DNA of 64,000 nt from Ophryocystis elektroscirrha. Lineage: Eukaryota; Apicomplexa; Conoidasida; Neogregarinorida; Ophryocystidae. The stretch is taken from assembly GCA_030141585.1 (NCBI GenBank), contig JAQIFP010000005.1:124001-188000 (forward strand), given 5' to 3'. The notes beneath the pieces were generated by a model. That model did no database searches. It saw only the letters and a list, made by a program, of their open reading frames with translations, and had not been told where the DNA came from. Within the stretch, counting starts at the first letter, position 1. Each line of letters opens with the position of its first letter. Positions 1 to 11,500 of this stretch are shown one piece after another. A program made the position numbers and the translations under genes.

Positions 1-923
1 AAAACTTCACCAAAATCAAATGTAACCAATTCATATATTATTTCTGTCAGGTTGAAATAAATGAAAGTACTGAAAACCAAAACGTAGGTAATTTCTATTG
101 AATATTCAGATATTGCATATTTATGTTGTATAAACTAATCATCAAAGTGAATATAATTAAGGAATTTATTATATTCAGAAAAGCCAGATAAAGATTCTGA
201 AGTTTTAAGTATAGTAAATGAAAAAGCTAATGATGGAAAAAGTAATTTTATAACCATGAAAAGTGCTTTTAGATTGTAACGTATCGCCTGGAATTGCAAA
301 TGTTAGACTATAGAAAATTCAGTTATTTAAAATGTATTTAGAATATTGACATAAATAAAGATCTTAATATAGAAGACAATGAAAGATACGCTGAAGCGGC
401 CACTATCATACAAAAATGGTGGAGAGGAGAGACAACTAGATATCATGTAGCTGCAAAAATAATAACTATAAACTTATACTCTGGAAATTTTCCAAATAAG
501 TTAATTAATAAAATTCCCTTATATCATAAAGTCAAACTTAGTCATGCAGCACCGTCGGAAAAATGGAGATTTCCTTTTGATACAAAATTTGAATTACTGT
601 CGTTACGCAACAGAGCAATTACATCTCCATCTGCCGCAGCATCTAAATACGTACTTCCACTGACACCAGTTAAACAGTTTCAGCCTTGGCCGAAACCACT
701 GCTTGAATCCCTTAACGAGTTCTTAAGTTCACTTGAAGCTAAGCCGGTACAGACGTCTAAAAAAGGTTTGTTGATTGATAACGTGTATAAATCAACTCAC
801 AAAACCAACAGTGTACCCTTTGCATTTTCAGTAGAGAAAAGAGCTTTAAAGCAATTGAAATTGAGTAGAGAATCTAGAAGTAAAATGCTTCAGAATCGTA
901 AAATCACAGATTCTTTTCTTTAA
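1..923 (+). CDS. IQ-motif protein, C-terminal part (5' end outside window)
   Basis: The last exon, from about 361 to the TAA at 921-923, gives about 187 residues in one frame. It begins with an IQ motif (ATIIQKWWRGETTRYHV), the usual calmodulin- or centrin-binding helix. The rest is basic and proline/serine-rich, ends in KITDSFL, and has no domain I know. Upstream there are at least two short exons (around 51-83 and 178-241) separated by AT-rich introns with GT-AG ends. The donor of the last intron is uncertain (GTAATT near 242 gives a good frame). The gene starts before the window. The role is inferred only from the IQ motif: probably a cytoskeletal or flagellar calmodulin/centrin partner. 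Confidence 0.6.
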
Positions 924-995
924 TGATAAAATAATAAAATAAGTTATTATTGTTTTCAAAAACCCCCCGTTTGATTGTCTAATAGATTTCTGAAT

Positions 996-1427
996 CTACT
1001 GACTGGAGGTGGCAAAGCTTTCATCACTATATTTATGTTTGTCTTTTATAATTAATGGTGTGCTGACTAATGTCACAACTTTGGGCTTTGACCTGTATTA
1101 ATGTTTATAGAATTATTTCAATTACTGAGCTTTTCTTTTTCTTATTATGCTACTTTTTGTATCAAGATTAATGGCAGCTGTTGAATTCGCAGACGGGTGC
1201 CCTGTAGGTCTGAGATAATATGAATAATTTATATGAACCTAATGTTACCTTCTAGCTTTTAGTCGTGATATAGCTTGAGCGTGTCTATTTATGAAGGTTT
1301 TTGATAGATCTCTACTATCATTTGCTTCAATTAAATTGTTGGCATCATATTGATTTTTTGATTCCGTTATATTATCACGATTGCTAGGAAACCATGTCAT
1401 TTTCTTCGAATAAACATAATTACTCAT
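996..1427 (-). CDS. Small basic protein, three exons, unknown function
   Basis: Three exons (1427-1249, 1209-1126, 1092-996) join through introns of 39 and 33 nt with clean GT-AG ends to give 119 residues ending in SFATSSQ. The protein is hydrophilic, basic in the middle (SRLKARRP, IIRKRKAQSKPK), and has no signal peptide or membrane segment. Splicing keeps the frame exactly (360 nt in total), which is the main support for the gene. It converges on the IQ gene, 72 bp away. Its 5' end overlaps the start of a possible plus-strand gene at 1394 by 34 bp. I do not recognise the family. Confidence 0.55.
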
Positions 1428-1633
1428 ACCTTTTCTCGCTTAAAGATATATCATTTACATTTAAAAAAGATCCATTAAGAAAGCATTTTAAAGAGTTAAA
1501 TGAGGGATATCCAGTAGGTCTGAAAACATTCTATACTCTATTAGTATACTGTCTAAGTCTTATTCTTCTTGCTCTAGCTACTTTAGCAACACTGTCGTCA
1601 CTACTGTCGTCTAATGTTTTCTATTATCAATAG
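1394..1633 (+). CDS. Possible small membrane protein
   Basis: An uninterrupted frame of 79 codons starts at an ATG preceded by AACC. The N-terminal half is polar (KDPLRKHFKELNEG). The C-terminal half carries one strong hydrophobic stretch of about 25 residues (YTLLVYCLSLILLALATLAT) followed by a short tail ending in FYYQ. This fits a tail-anchored or single-pass membrane protein. It overlaps the first 34 bp of the minus-strand gene ending at 996, so one of the two starts may be wrong. No homologue recognised; support is only frame length and composition. Confidence 0.35.
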   Translation: MSFSSNKHNYSYLFSLKDISFTFKKDPLRKHFKELNEGYPVGLKTFYTLLVYCLSLILLALATLATLSSLLSSNVFYYQ

Positions 1634-1685
1634 ATTTGTTTTTCAAATTACAATGACGGATCCAAGAATAACATGGTTTTTAGTT

Positions 1686-1891
1686 CTAAAGTAGAAGTAT
1701 ATATACCCATGCAATAAAACCAGCTATTAAGCCAATAATTATTACAAACTTTTCAAAGCATTTTCGGTCAAATTTGTCTTCACCTCTTGCAAATTTTGGA
1801 TTATTCTTTTCATTAGATAACTTCACCTATATAATATTTTTGGAAAACTATTTACAGAGTTAGTTAGATGTAATGGCAATGTTTTGGACAT
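1686..1891 (-). CDS. Tiny single-pass ER-type membrane protein, RAMP4/SERP1-like
   Basis: Two exons (1891-1856 and 1826-1686) with a 29-nt GT-AG intron encode 58 residues. A polar N-terminus contains KLSNEKNNPKFARGED, and the C-terminus is one membrane helix (FVIIIGLIAGFIAWVYILLL). Size, layout and the xxSNEKxxK segment recall the RAMP4/SERP1 family, small tail-anchored proteins of the ER translocon that stabilise newly made membrane proteins. The match is short and I recall the family only roughly, so the name is tentative. A tail-anchored membrane protein is the safer statement. It ends 52 bp from the possible gene at 1394-1633, on the opposite strand. Confidence 0.4.
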
Positions 1892-2215
1892 CGGCAGTTT
1901 TTCGGACTAATATATAATTTTTTTTTATATATCATACATCATCATTATAGCTAGATAAAGAATTTCCAGACAAAACTGAATTATCTGTAATTTTAACCGA
2001 GTAAATTGTATTTAGACAATACCCGATTTCATATTAGTGCTATTTTACCAACTTTTTTTTTTTAAATATCTTACTGTCGACGAAACTCATTAGATTGTTT
2101 TGGAAGAGTGTTTAAACTGATTTTTTTATTTAAAAGCTTAATTTACTTTTCCCTTTTTTCTGAGCATTCTAAAAGCAAAGTATTGGATACTAAAAAATTG
2201 GTTTCTTTATCACAA
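1892..2215. other. Intergenic, AT-rich
   Basis: Poly-T and poly-A tracts and short AT repeats lie between the small membrane protein gene and the end of the peroxiredoxin-like gene. An open plus-strand frame from 2108 is antisense to the last exons of the latter. I see no gene here. Confidence 0.4.
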
Positions 2216-4415
2216 CTAACAGATTTCAGGGGATTTTACATTGTGGAAAGTTATATTAGGTTTTTTAGCGTGCCTGCATTTGTGTTTGCTAAAGAAGTAC
2301 AGTTACTTTGTTTTTTGAGTTGTAATGAGTTCATTCAAATGAGATCGAAGAACAAATGGCAAGTTTGAATAAATGTCAAATAATTTCAAAGATGTTTCAT
2401 CATTTTCAACAATTCGATCCAAGTTAAATGTGTTAATTAACTACAAATATGACATTAATTTAGAGTTATTTACTAATTTTGAATTAAGTTGTAATTCGTT
2501 TTGAAGTATTTCAAGGAAATCTCGCAACAAAGCTGCAACTCTAATCTGAAAAACTTTCTCTTGATATAAATTACTGTTTTCATCTCATTGTGATTATCAT
2601 TATCAAAAATTATGTTGGGCATCAAATCCTGAAAAGCTTGAAATCCAGCTGCTCCAACATTGCTTAAAAAAAGTAATTCTAAAAACTTTTAATACAGGAA
2701 ATAAATTACTTTCAATCATGTTGTTAAATGAATGGGGAATAATAAACTCTCTTTGGTTTTTCAGAGCATAGTTTATAGGCAGAGTTAACTGAGCAAAGAA
2801 AGAAAAGGTTTTTGATCATACTGAATTCAGAATCTTAGGTTTTTCATATTTGCATATTTCATCATTGTCAAATCTATTACTGTTGCAACTGTCATGAATA
2901 GTTTGTGTATCAATTGTATTTAGTATAGAGCAAAATTGGCTTAAAGGCATTTCAATAGGGCTTTCACGCACTACCCTAAATGAAGAAAAGATATGAACTT
3001 GTGAGTTTGATTTTTACCATAAAATAGATTCATCTAAGAAATCTGTATCATTATTGTAACATGACATAGCTTGATCATCACAAGGAGTACATAATTCACT
3101 TAAATTTGCGCTGACATTACAAATTGGTTTTGTATTATTTGTTCCCTTTTTATAATTGTTTTTGTTGATAAAAACTATAATACTATCTAAACAATGAATT
3201 CTTTCGCATTGGCTTGAATTTGCTAAAAATGTGATTGAATACATCAATGTGTTTCTGTTTGAATTGCTCCCTAATTATGATGATATAAATTTTTATTTTA
3301 ACCTTCAAGTTTATGGGTTATAATTAATTCTAATGTATGACAATTTTTTTTTTCCTTTAAAAAGTGTTTTGATGGATGTTGTAGCCTTAATGATTGAGCT
3401 TTATAATTTTCACCATTATAATAAAGATTTCCAAGAACACAAAACTCGTTTAAGTTTATCTAGATTTTATAATCAAAAGATTATTTTCATTACTTCAAAA
3501 AATCCGGAGTCAATAGTAAGCGAGCCAAAAATGCAGATGTCGTTGAACTGAAATTTAATTTTGTCAAAAGAATAGCCGTGTATTAAATTTTTAAAGAGCT
3601 CATTCCTCACAACTGTTTTCGGAGCAACAAACACTAAATAAGTTGGCGGCCACTTAAAATCTCTGCTTTTGACCCTTTTTTCATTGATCGGCTCAAGGCT
3701 TTTTGAGGTGTGGTCGTAGGGTTGGTAGAAATTATCTATTAAAAAAATTTATATTTAAGACCTGTTTCTGTACTAATCGATAATGGATTTTTTAAATTTA
3801 TTGATAATTTGTATGGCTCGTTTTCATTTATAAACTTTTTTTGAAATTCTGACATTGTGTCAGAAGTACAATCGTCATATATAACATCAAAAATAACTCC
3901 GTTGTTTTTTAAACCTAAGATAAATCGTCGGCACTTGTTGTCTTTTAAGGCTCCAAGTTTCTTATGCGTTTTGTACAAATATCATAAACGTACTTTAAAC
4001 ACTTTCATTTCGATATCAGAAATTATTTTGAAATTAGAATAACATACTAGTTTTTTAGCAAATTCTACATACGAGGAAGCAAACGTACATAATGAAATTA
4101 TTTTACCCTTTACTGAAGAAAGTTTCTGAGGTATTGCACATATAACACAATATAAAGAATTATTACAAGATTTAAGCAGCTTTAAAACGGCTAAAAATAA
4201 ATTAAAATACATTTAATACGTTCTAAGAACTTTTCTTGACACACTGAGTTGTCAAAGCCTGGAACATGATTTTTAGTCTATAATTAATCAATACCCAGTA
4301 TTCCGAAAATGATACCTGGGCGGTTTTTAAAAAATTTTAGTATGTTTACAGGTTTATCATTTATGTTAACATACAAACTAGGCAATTTATAACCAACACT
4401 CAGATCGGTATCCAT
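2216..4415 (-). CDS. Peroxiredoxin-like domain with long unknown C-terminal extension
   Basis: About twelve exons join through GT-AG introns of roughly 18-42 nt into about 600 residues. The first 150 or so read like a Prx5/AHP1-type peroxiredoxin: an N-terminal LPSLYVNINDKPVNI strand, then GIIFGILGFDNSVCQEKFLE around the expected peroxidatic cysteine (codon 4239-4241), and later LGALKDNKCRRFILGL. The usual T-x-x-C before the cysteine is N-S-V-C, so peroxidase activity is doubtful. The following 450 residues are unrecognised and hold several Cys (for example ELCTPCDDQAMSC) and a helical segment ending NVGAAGFQAFQDLMPN. Family knowledge: such enzymes reduce peroxides with thiols. The start codon at 4415 lies in one of two identical sequences bordering an assembly gap. 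Confidence 0.5.
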
Positions 4416-4505
4416 AGTTGTATAATATCTACTGCATACAGGTTTACAGGTTCAAATTTTCATAAAAACCAACACAAATTTAGTAATAAATTCATAGTTA
4501 AATCC
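4379..4505. repeat. Copy 1 of a 127-bp sequence flanking an assembly gap
   Basis: This stretch, beginning TAGGCAATTTATAACC and ending AGTTAAATCC, is repeated without visible difference at 4606-4732 on the other side of the run of Ns. It contains the start of the peroxiredoxin-like gene. The arrangement looks like two contig ends that overlap but were joined with a fixed-size gap. Confidence 0.85.
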
Positions 4506-4605
4506 NNNNNNNNNNNNNNNNNNNNNNNNNNNNNNNNNNNNNNNNNNNNNNNNNNNNNNNNNNNNNNNNNNNNNNNNNNNNNNNNNNNNNNNNNNNNNNN
4601 NNNNN
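4506..4605. other. Assembly gap, run of about 100 N
   Basis: Unknown bases of a round length, typical of a scaffolding placeholder rather than a measured gap. Confidence 0.95.
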
Positions 4606-4732
4606 TAGGCAATTTATAACCAACACTCAGATCGGTATCCATAGTTGTATAATATCTACTGCATACAGGTTTACAGGTTCAAATTTTCATAAAAACCAAC
4701 ACAAATTTAGTAATAAATTCATAGTTAAATCC
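4606..4732. repeat. Copy 2 of the 127-bp sequence flanking the gap
   Basis: Same sequence as 4379-4505. It carries a second in-frame start (ATG at 4642 on the minus strand) for the peroxiredoxin-like protein, which then runs into the Ns. Confidence 0.85.
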
Positions 4733-4944
4733 GTCTTTGCATGCATACTAAATAGCATCGATACATTTAGCATTAATTTCTAAAGTTTTATATCCCGTAA
4801 ATTAATTATATCTCAAATAGATAAATATAATTTCGTTTTATTAATCCGATGATTTAAGTTGCCTCGTAGTTGAAGCTTTGATAACAAATTGTGCATAAGG
4901 ATGACTTGTTAGTATTATTTAAAATAAAAACATTAACTGAAGGC

Positions 4945-7900
4945 TTAGATAGTTTTCATATACGCTATAGGTAAAGTTGCAGTTTCCAAAACTGTGTTGA
5001 TTAGAATATCAAAAGGAAAAAATTCTATCGTACCCCATACTGTATCGAAGTTTGAGGTTGTTCTAATAGTATTTACAACAAAGTTTTCGAACTTACGTTT
5101 TTGTAGTTATAATATTTCCGTTATTCCAGTATCCTTTTAATGGAATTTCTGATTTTTTGGATGTGTAGCTTATGAATGTCCCAATTCCATGACATCTACC
5201 TTCTTTCCAGCCCCCACTATAAATTCCATCTTTGAGGTAGCCTATTCCAAATCCATTCGGTTTCCCTCGATACCATTGGCCTCTATATAAAACAGATTTA
5301 AATACATCTAGCTCTGCATTTATTGATGTATTTAACAATTTCAGCAAACCGTAACCTTCTGGCTTCCCGTCTTTAACTGAACCTGAGTACACGTAATACT
5401 GAATTTTGGAGCTGAAAGATGGATCTCTTTGAAATGCTAAAATGCTGCAAATAAGAGTTATTTTTAATTCTTGTGTTATGTCTTCTTGAGAGTTTAAATA
5501 TCCTAAAATAGTATCACAGCTCCACATAAGTAAATGTTTGCAATCACCATACGGGTAGTTTTTTTTCCACTAATATTACAAAATATAAAACGAAAATTTT
5601 TACTTGACCAGCGTATAAATTAATGTTGCACTTGGCAGATTTTAATTGCAATTTGCCTTTACCACTAAAAGTTGAGTTTTTACAGTGGCCAGAATACTTT
5701 ATTCGATATTGAGACAAATTTTCTACAATGTTAATTACAAGAGAATCTGCAAATTTAGTTTGGAAATAATCCAGAAACTTAGAAATGCAATTAAGGGAAA
5801 TTTGGTTATCATTAAGTATTAAGAATGAGTTGAGATTAGAACAATGAAACGCTAATTCAAAAATTGACTGACCATTTAGCTGATCAGATTTAATTTTATT
5901 TTGTGTTTTTCTAAAATTAATTTATTACAAAATAATGAAGTTACATTATTGATATGAGCTTTGTCGATTCGGTTGGTTTTAAATTGGTAGAAGAGAAGTT
6001 ATTGTTGAAAGAACTTTCACAAAGATTATTCTGTTGTAGTATTGATTAAATTTTTGCATACTAGAAGCTCTACGTGAAACTTTTTTGCAATATAGTTTTT
6101 AGGAAAATTAATTAAGGAATTAGCAGCATCAAAATTGATTGATTCAAAAAAATTTGATTGGATAAATCCTTTTAAAAGATGTCCAGATTTGAAAACACCA
6201 GAAATTAGTGTTTGTGATATTTCGGTTTTTTCTTCATGTTCGGCCAGAAGTGTATACGCACCATTAAAATCTGGTCTGTTATTGGTCATATTGCCTTCGT
6301 AAGCACAAAAATAAACATTGTATTTTGGAATTTGTTGCTTGCAAGAGTATATAAAAATTCCTGATTGTACGTTACAAGTAAAATCAACATTTCCAATAAA
6401 ATTGCTTTTATCTTGAAATCTATAAAACAGTGGGTCTTATATTTTGTACCTTATTGAAGCAAAACAAGGAAATATCGTTTTACATTCTAATTGATGTTTT
6501 GGTTGTGAAAAATATGATCTGACTGACATAGAGATTTTTTTTTTTACTCGTATTTATGTAATAATTCACGTAGTGATTTTTTGAATACACCATTTAAACA
6601 AATATCGGTAAAAATACGTTTGTTTTCTTCTGAAAACTTAAACTGCTTATGTATGTAACCCTGAGAAGTAAGTTAAGAAAAAAAATTTACTTCGATGAAA
6701 TCGCAGCGATATAAGGAGTTTTTTTCAGAGTTTATTTGAATTTGGTTATCCTGAAAATACAATTGATAGGTGAAATATGCGAAGAAGCAATTGTTTGAAA
6801 ATTCACCGTGATAAAGCCAAATCGATTCATCCTGCATAGATCAAAATCAAATTTTAACCGTATAATTATACAATAAGTTTTGTGTGTTTTGAATATTTAA
6901 TAATCACGCTTAAAAAAATCACACTAACTTGATTTACTGTAAATACTTGACCTTGACCATCCATTTGACCATCGGTGAAATTTCCAATATAATAAAGAAA
7001 CAAACTATCGTTTTTGTTTTGGTGGGAATGCTGTATCAATTTTTCTCTATAATATAAATCTTGTAATTGGATAAGTCTAAGTTTAAACAGTATTGGTATA
7101 GAAGCTATTCCACATATTTCGATTGATCCAGAAAATTTTTTTTTTTCTAATGACTTCAATGAAGGAATGAGTACAATATCATTTGGTACAGCTAATGCGA
7201 AATTATTTTGGTTATAATCTATTTTTTGAATAGATTCAGTTGAGTAAGAACTTGCGATTAAGTCAGAAGAGCTTTGGTACAAAGTACTATTTCGACATTG
7301 GTTTTTTTCCAAGTCGTAGAATAAAAACTCAGGATTGTCAAATTCTTGATTATAGTGTAGTTTACCTGCAATTCTTAGAAAATCAATTTCAAGTCAGTTT
7401 TTTACTTCAAATAATTGGGTTGTGGAACATTAAAAACTTTGGCTTCTTTTAAATGTAATAACCAGCTGGTATATGTGTCTTTATCCACATGCATTTCAAA
7501 AGGAGATTCATTAAAGAGAACACCTGATTGTGATTTTAATGTTCGAGCAAGCATTAGTTTAAAATATTCGGGTTTAATTGTTTTACGGTTTTTGCAAACA
7601 ATAATGTTTCCTGTAGTAGATCCAGATAAAGTCTCAAAATACTAAAATTCAGTCATTATAATACACAAGTATTACTTCATCTGAAACACCGTCTAATCGT
7701 TTGAACAATTTGATGATGTTTGTAAATAACAATCCATGATCCTTGTAAGGTTCTATAGAAGACAACTCAATGTTTTGGAGAACCCCAAGAGGTATTCTCC
7801 AGCCTGATTCTAAATTCATATAAAACGACTCTGTTTCAATATTAGAGTTGTTCGGCAAAATCAAATATATATACATGCCAGTTAGTTTTACAAACATAGG

Positions 7901-8270
7901 AATCCAAATATGAGGTTTGCTCCAGTCAACATTTTTCCGGCAATTGGTTTGAAAAACTTTTATGTTAACAATACTTATTGGAAGAGGCAATGGTATCCAT
8001 GGAAGCGCTGAACAGCATTTGTGTTCATAATGCCTTACAGTATTCGCTAAATATTTGACTATTGATTCTAATAAGAAGCAATTTAGCTTCAGCGCTTTTG
8101 TCTAATATTGACCATTGTTTGTAATGACAGAAAAATGCAGAGCTGAGCTGTTCAGATAAATATAAGCCTAAATTTTGAAGTTTGGCTATGTTTTGTGGTG
8201 CATCGATCAGCTGAAAAGGAATTCCATATTCTTTTTCAAACCAAGATTTAATTTTGTAAAACCACAACAT
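4945..8270 (-). CDS. PH-domain and MORN-repeat protein
   Basis: A run of about fifteen exons with mostly 29-36 nt introns encodes roughly 950 residues. After a helical N-terminus (ATG at 8270) comes a stretch that reads like a PH domain, starting near KVFQTNCRK and ending in the typical helix TYTSWLLHLKEAK. Then follow scattered MORN repeats: YIGNFTDGQMDGQGQ, LYHGEFSNN, YAGQWKKNYPYGD, YSGSVKDGKPEGYGLL, YRGQWYRGKPNGFGI and YSGGWKEGRCHGIGTF. The protein ends in LPIAYMKTI. MORN repeats form long beta-hairpin sheets that bind lipids or link membranes to the cytoskeleton, and the PH domain suggests phosphoinositide binding. The likely place is the plasma membrane or basal complex; that is inference. 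The exon near 6840-6780 is the least certain. Introns keep the frame throughout, so this is not a pseudogene. Confidence 0.65.
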
Positions 8271-8585
8271 TTTAATATTGCATCTATATCTCTAATATGA
8301 AAACATAAGTCACGAATCAGTGCCCTACACATGATCGAATGCACTTTTTGGGGACAATCAGGAATTTTTTTTCTATTTTACAATTTGTAAAATTCACTCC
8401 CTCAATATTGTCAAAAAATATTTTTAATAAAGTTTTGAACGTACCGAAATCATTAATAATACATTTTAATTCGTGAATTGACTACAGTTGGAAATAGTGG
8501 ATTAATTATCTATATACTTTATTGTAATAATCTTCTTCAGATACCGCGAAATCGAAGCTTGAAAAATTGTTCTAATTAAAAAATT
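8271..8585. other. Intergenic, AT-rich
   Basis: About 315 bp between the stop of the large membrane protein gene and the start of the PH/MORN gene, both on the minus strand. No open frame or recognisable element; presumably the terminator of one gene and the promoter of the other. Confidence 0.4.
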
Positions 8586-11500
8586 TTATAATATCTGTAT
8601 ATTGTTAGTAATATAAGAGTTGACAATGACTACTAATAAAGTTCTAACCAATGATTCATAAATTGAGTGGTAAACAATATCTTTGCTCTTCTTCTTATTT
8701 ATATCAGCATAAACTTCATACATAGCCAAGGTTTTCTTACAACTATAAATCAACTATTGTAAAGTGTTGAAAAATTATGTAATGCAAATTTGAATCTTTG
8801 AGCTAAAACTTACTTTAATGAGATCATCACGTAATTTCCAAGTAGCTTATGAACCGTGCAGTTTATACTCGTAGTTGATAAATTACATAAAGTGTCCTCT
8901 TTGCCTGTGTTATTTGCTATGGATGGAATGGAAAATTCAAAGTTGTTAGATTGAGAAAAATCCATTAATTTGGTTTCTTGAGTATCAATAAAAACTAGAT
9001 GAAACTTAAACTTATGAAAAAAACTTAAAAAAAGATTTCCTAGTGGTTGCTTATTTAAAAAGTCCTCTAAGTTTATTTTTAAAGTGTTACTTTCTGAATA
9101 TAATGGCTTATTAGGGAGTATTGCTGAAATAAAATATTTTATATAACTATCTCCTATATTTTCCATTGCGAATTTAGTACTTATACTAGATTGTTGAAAA
9201 AAATTGGAAGGGAAAAAATAACGTAAATCTAATACCTCGAACGTAAGAGTATGTATCGATTGCAATGTGAAGCTGGAGTGATTTAAAATGATCACCGAAG
9301 ATTCTTCATTAAAGTATACCTGATTACATAAACAATGTGAACACGAATTACATTGCCGTTGTGCTGGAGTGGAAATTGTTTCTCTGAGTTGGAAGAGGTA
9401 TAAATTTCTTCAATTAGCAATGGATAATAATAGACGGGGATTTTTAGTTCCTCATAGCTTATATAAATTTCACCTGGTATGAGCACTTTGATTATTAGTT
9501 TGATTTTTTTATGAAATGAATATTTCATTACAGTAACTTGATAATTATTTTGATTATTGCAAGTTGTACTCATTGTTGGTTTATTTAATATTTCTTTTAT
9601 AAATAATGAGATATTTTTTGAGGAGGTTACATTCGGAAGATTTATCAAATAGAACCCTTTTGTAATATCAGGGGATTTTATGGTAATTTTTTTTTTTTTT
9701 GGGTTCAAACTGTACTGAGCGAAAATATAATTAGGTATATATAATGGAGACAATTCTGGAGGAGAAAATAAACTTAATAAAGTTGACAATTCAGGAGTTT
9801 TCGCGCTAACAATCTCAATTGTTCCTATCAAATTATCTCTAGCTGACATATCATTTTTGGCTGTCAAGAAAGTTTTTCTTTGCAAATTCCAAAATCCTGT
9901 GTTTTCTATGGTTAAAGGGAATTCAAAAAAGTTAAAGGACTTCAACTCATTGTTATTGTACCACACGTTAATTATTTTCAACATTGGTCTAAAAATTCAA
10001 AAAAAAGGATTAATTTACTTTTGATGGGCAACTTGATTGTATGGAGAAAAGCATAAATTTATTGAATTTAAGGTTATTCCAGCTTGTGTGTAATGTAACT
10101 TAATATATTGAAGGGTCGATATATGTGATGTGGAACAAGCTGTTTTTATACACATCTTCTTTTTTAAGTTGAGTCTTGGTCGGGTTTTATTTACTTCATA
10201 AAAAATATTTTCTGCAATCGGTATAAAAAAGAAAATTAATAATAAGATTTTTTGCGATTGAAAATTTATCTCTAAATTTTTTATAAATAGATACGCAATC
10301 CAATGATATAGAATGGCCTAACTTCTAAGTAGTGAGAATTAAATATTACATGTCGTTGGAAAAATACCCTGATCAAAATAAAACTTGCTTCCGTCAAGCC
10401 GGAATATTCGACACAAAAGTGATTTGAATAAGCTAGCTACCAAATTATAAAATAAAACAAGAATTTTACCGTAAAATAACTTCTTTTTATACGTATGTGA
10501 TCTCTGACATCATCAAATAAAGATGCAGTTGTTGAGAAAATTATAATTGTTGATAAAATATAAAGCATAATACAATATACGTTTGAAGTTATGACTTGAT
10601 TCAAATAAAATTTTGATTTTATTATGTCATTTGCGCAGTAAAGCATGTAAACACATATTGCACTTATCAAATAAATGGTATTGGCGATTGATGAGTATAA
10701 ATTTTTTGAAGAGGAAGAATTAAGTAGAAATCCAAGATCGGTTATTTTGGGCAAGGCTAAACTCAAAGGTATAAAAAAATCTAATTCGTGAAATATATGA
10801 GATAAAACATTCAAAATTTCTGGAGTAAATTCGACTAAAAAATATAATTTTCCGTCACCAATATTTAAACATAGTATGCGATATATATAACAACAGCTTG
10901 GTTTTAACTTAAAACAATTAATTTTCAGTGTTGGGGCTAACTCAAAATTATCCAAATCTATATTTGATAGTTCTAAAGGAATTGTTCCGTTTATATTATT
11001 GTATTTTAAACAAATGATATTTGAACTATAAGAACTATCACACTTTTTCAAACTGCATAAAGAGCTTTGATCAAATTTGGAATCAGGCGTCACAAGATGA
11101 GATTTTTCATTAGTCATTTCTTTTGTAAGAAGTTTCGCCTTGTTTCTGAAAGAAAGATTTAAAAACAAAGGTTGAAGCAGGTTTCATACTTATAGAACAA
11201 ATTACAATATTTGCTATTTTTTGATAGTACGCTGTATAGGTTGAAAACTTTAGTTCTTTGGTACTTAAACTTCAAAAGCAGTTTAGAATAATTTAACTTA
11301 TACCTAAAGTTTGTAATAATGTCAAAAAGTTTTACTTTTTTAAAATGGAATAGTTAAACATTAAAATGATTAGGATTGTTACGAATGCCGAAAGAGGAAT
11401 GAATAATTGAGTTTTACTTTGAGGTAGGTTTTTAAGTATATTATGCATGTTTGATTTTGTAGATATGGAGAATTGAATATCGAGAAAGTTTAAGATTATG

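Noticed and set aside
2108..2368. Plus-strand open frame of 86 codons
   Set aside because: It lies partly antisense to the last exons of the peroxiredoxin-like gene, whose exons join in frame; composition is Phe/Leu/Lys-rich as expected from AT-rich shadow sequence.
4379..4732. True tandem duplication of 127 bp
   Set aside because: The copies are identical and sit exactly at the two borders of a round-length N run, which is the signature of unmerged contig overlap.
7240..7645. Two overlapping plus-strand open frames
   Set aside because: Antisense to PH/MORN gene exons that join in frame with short introns.
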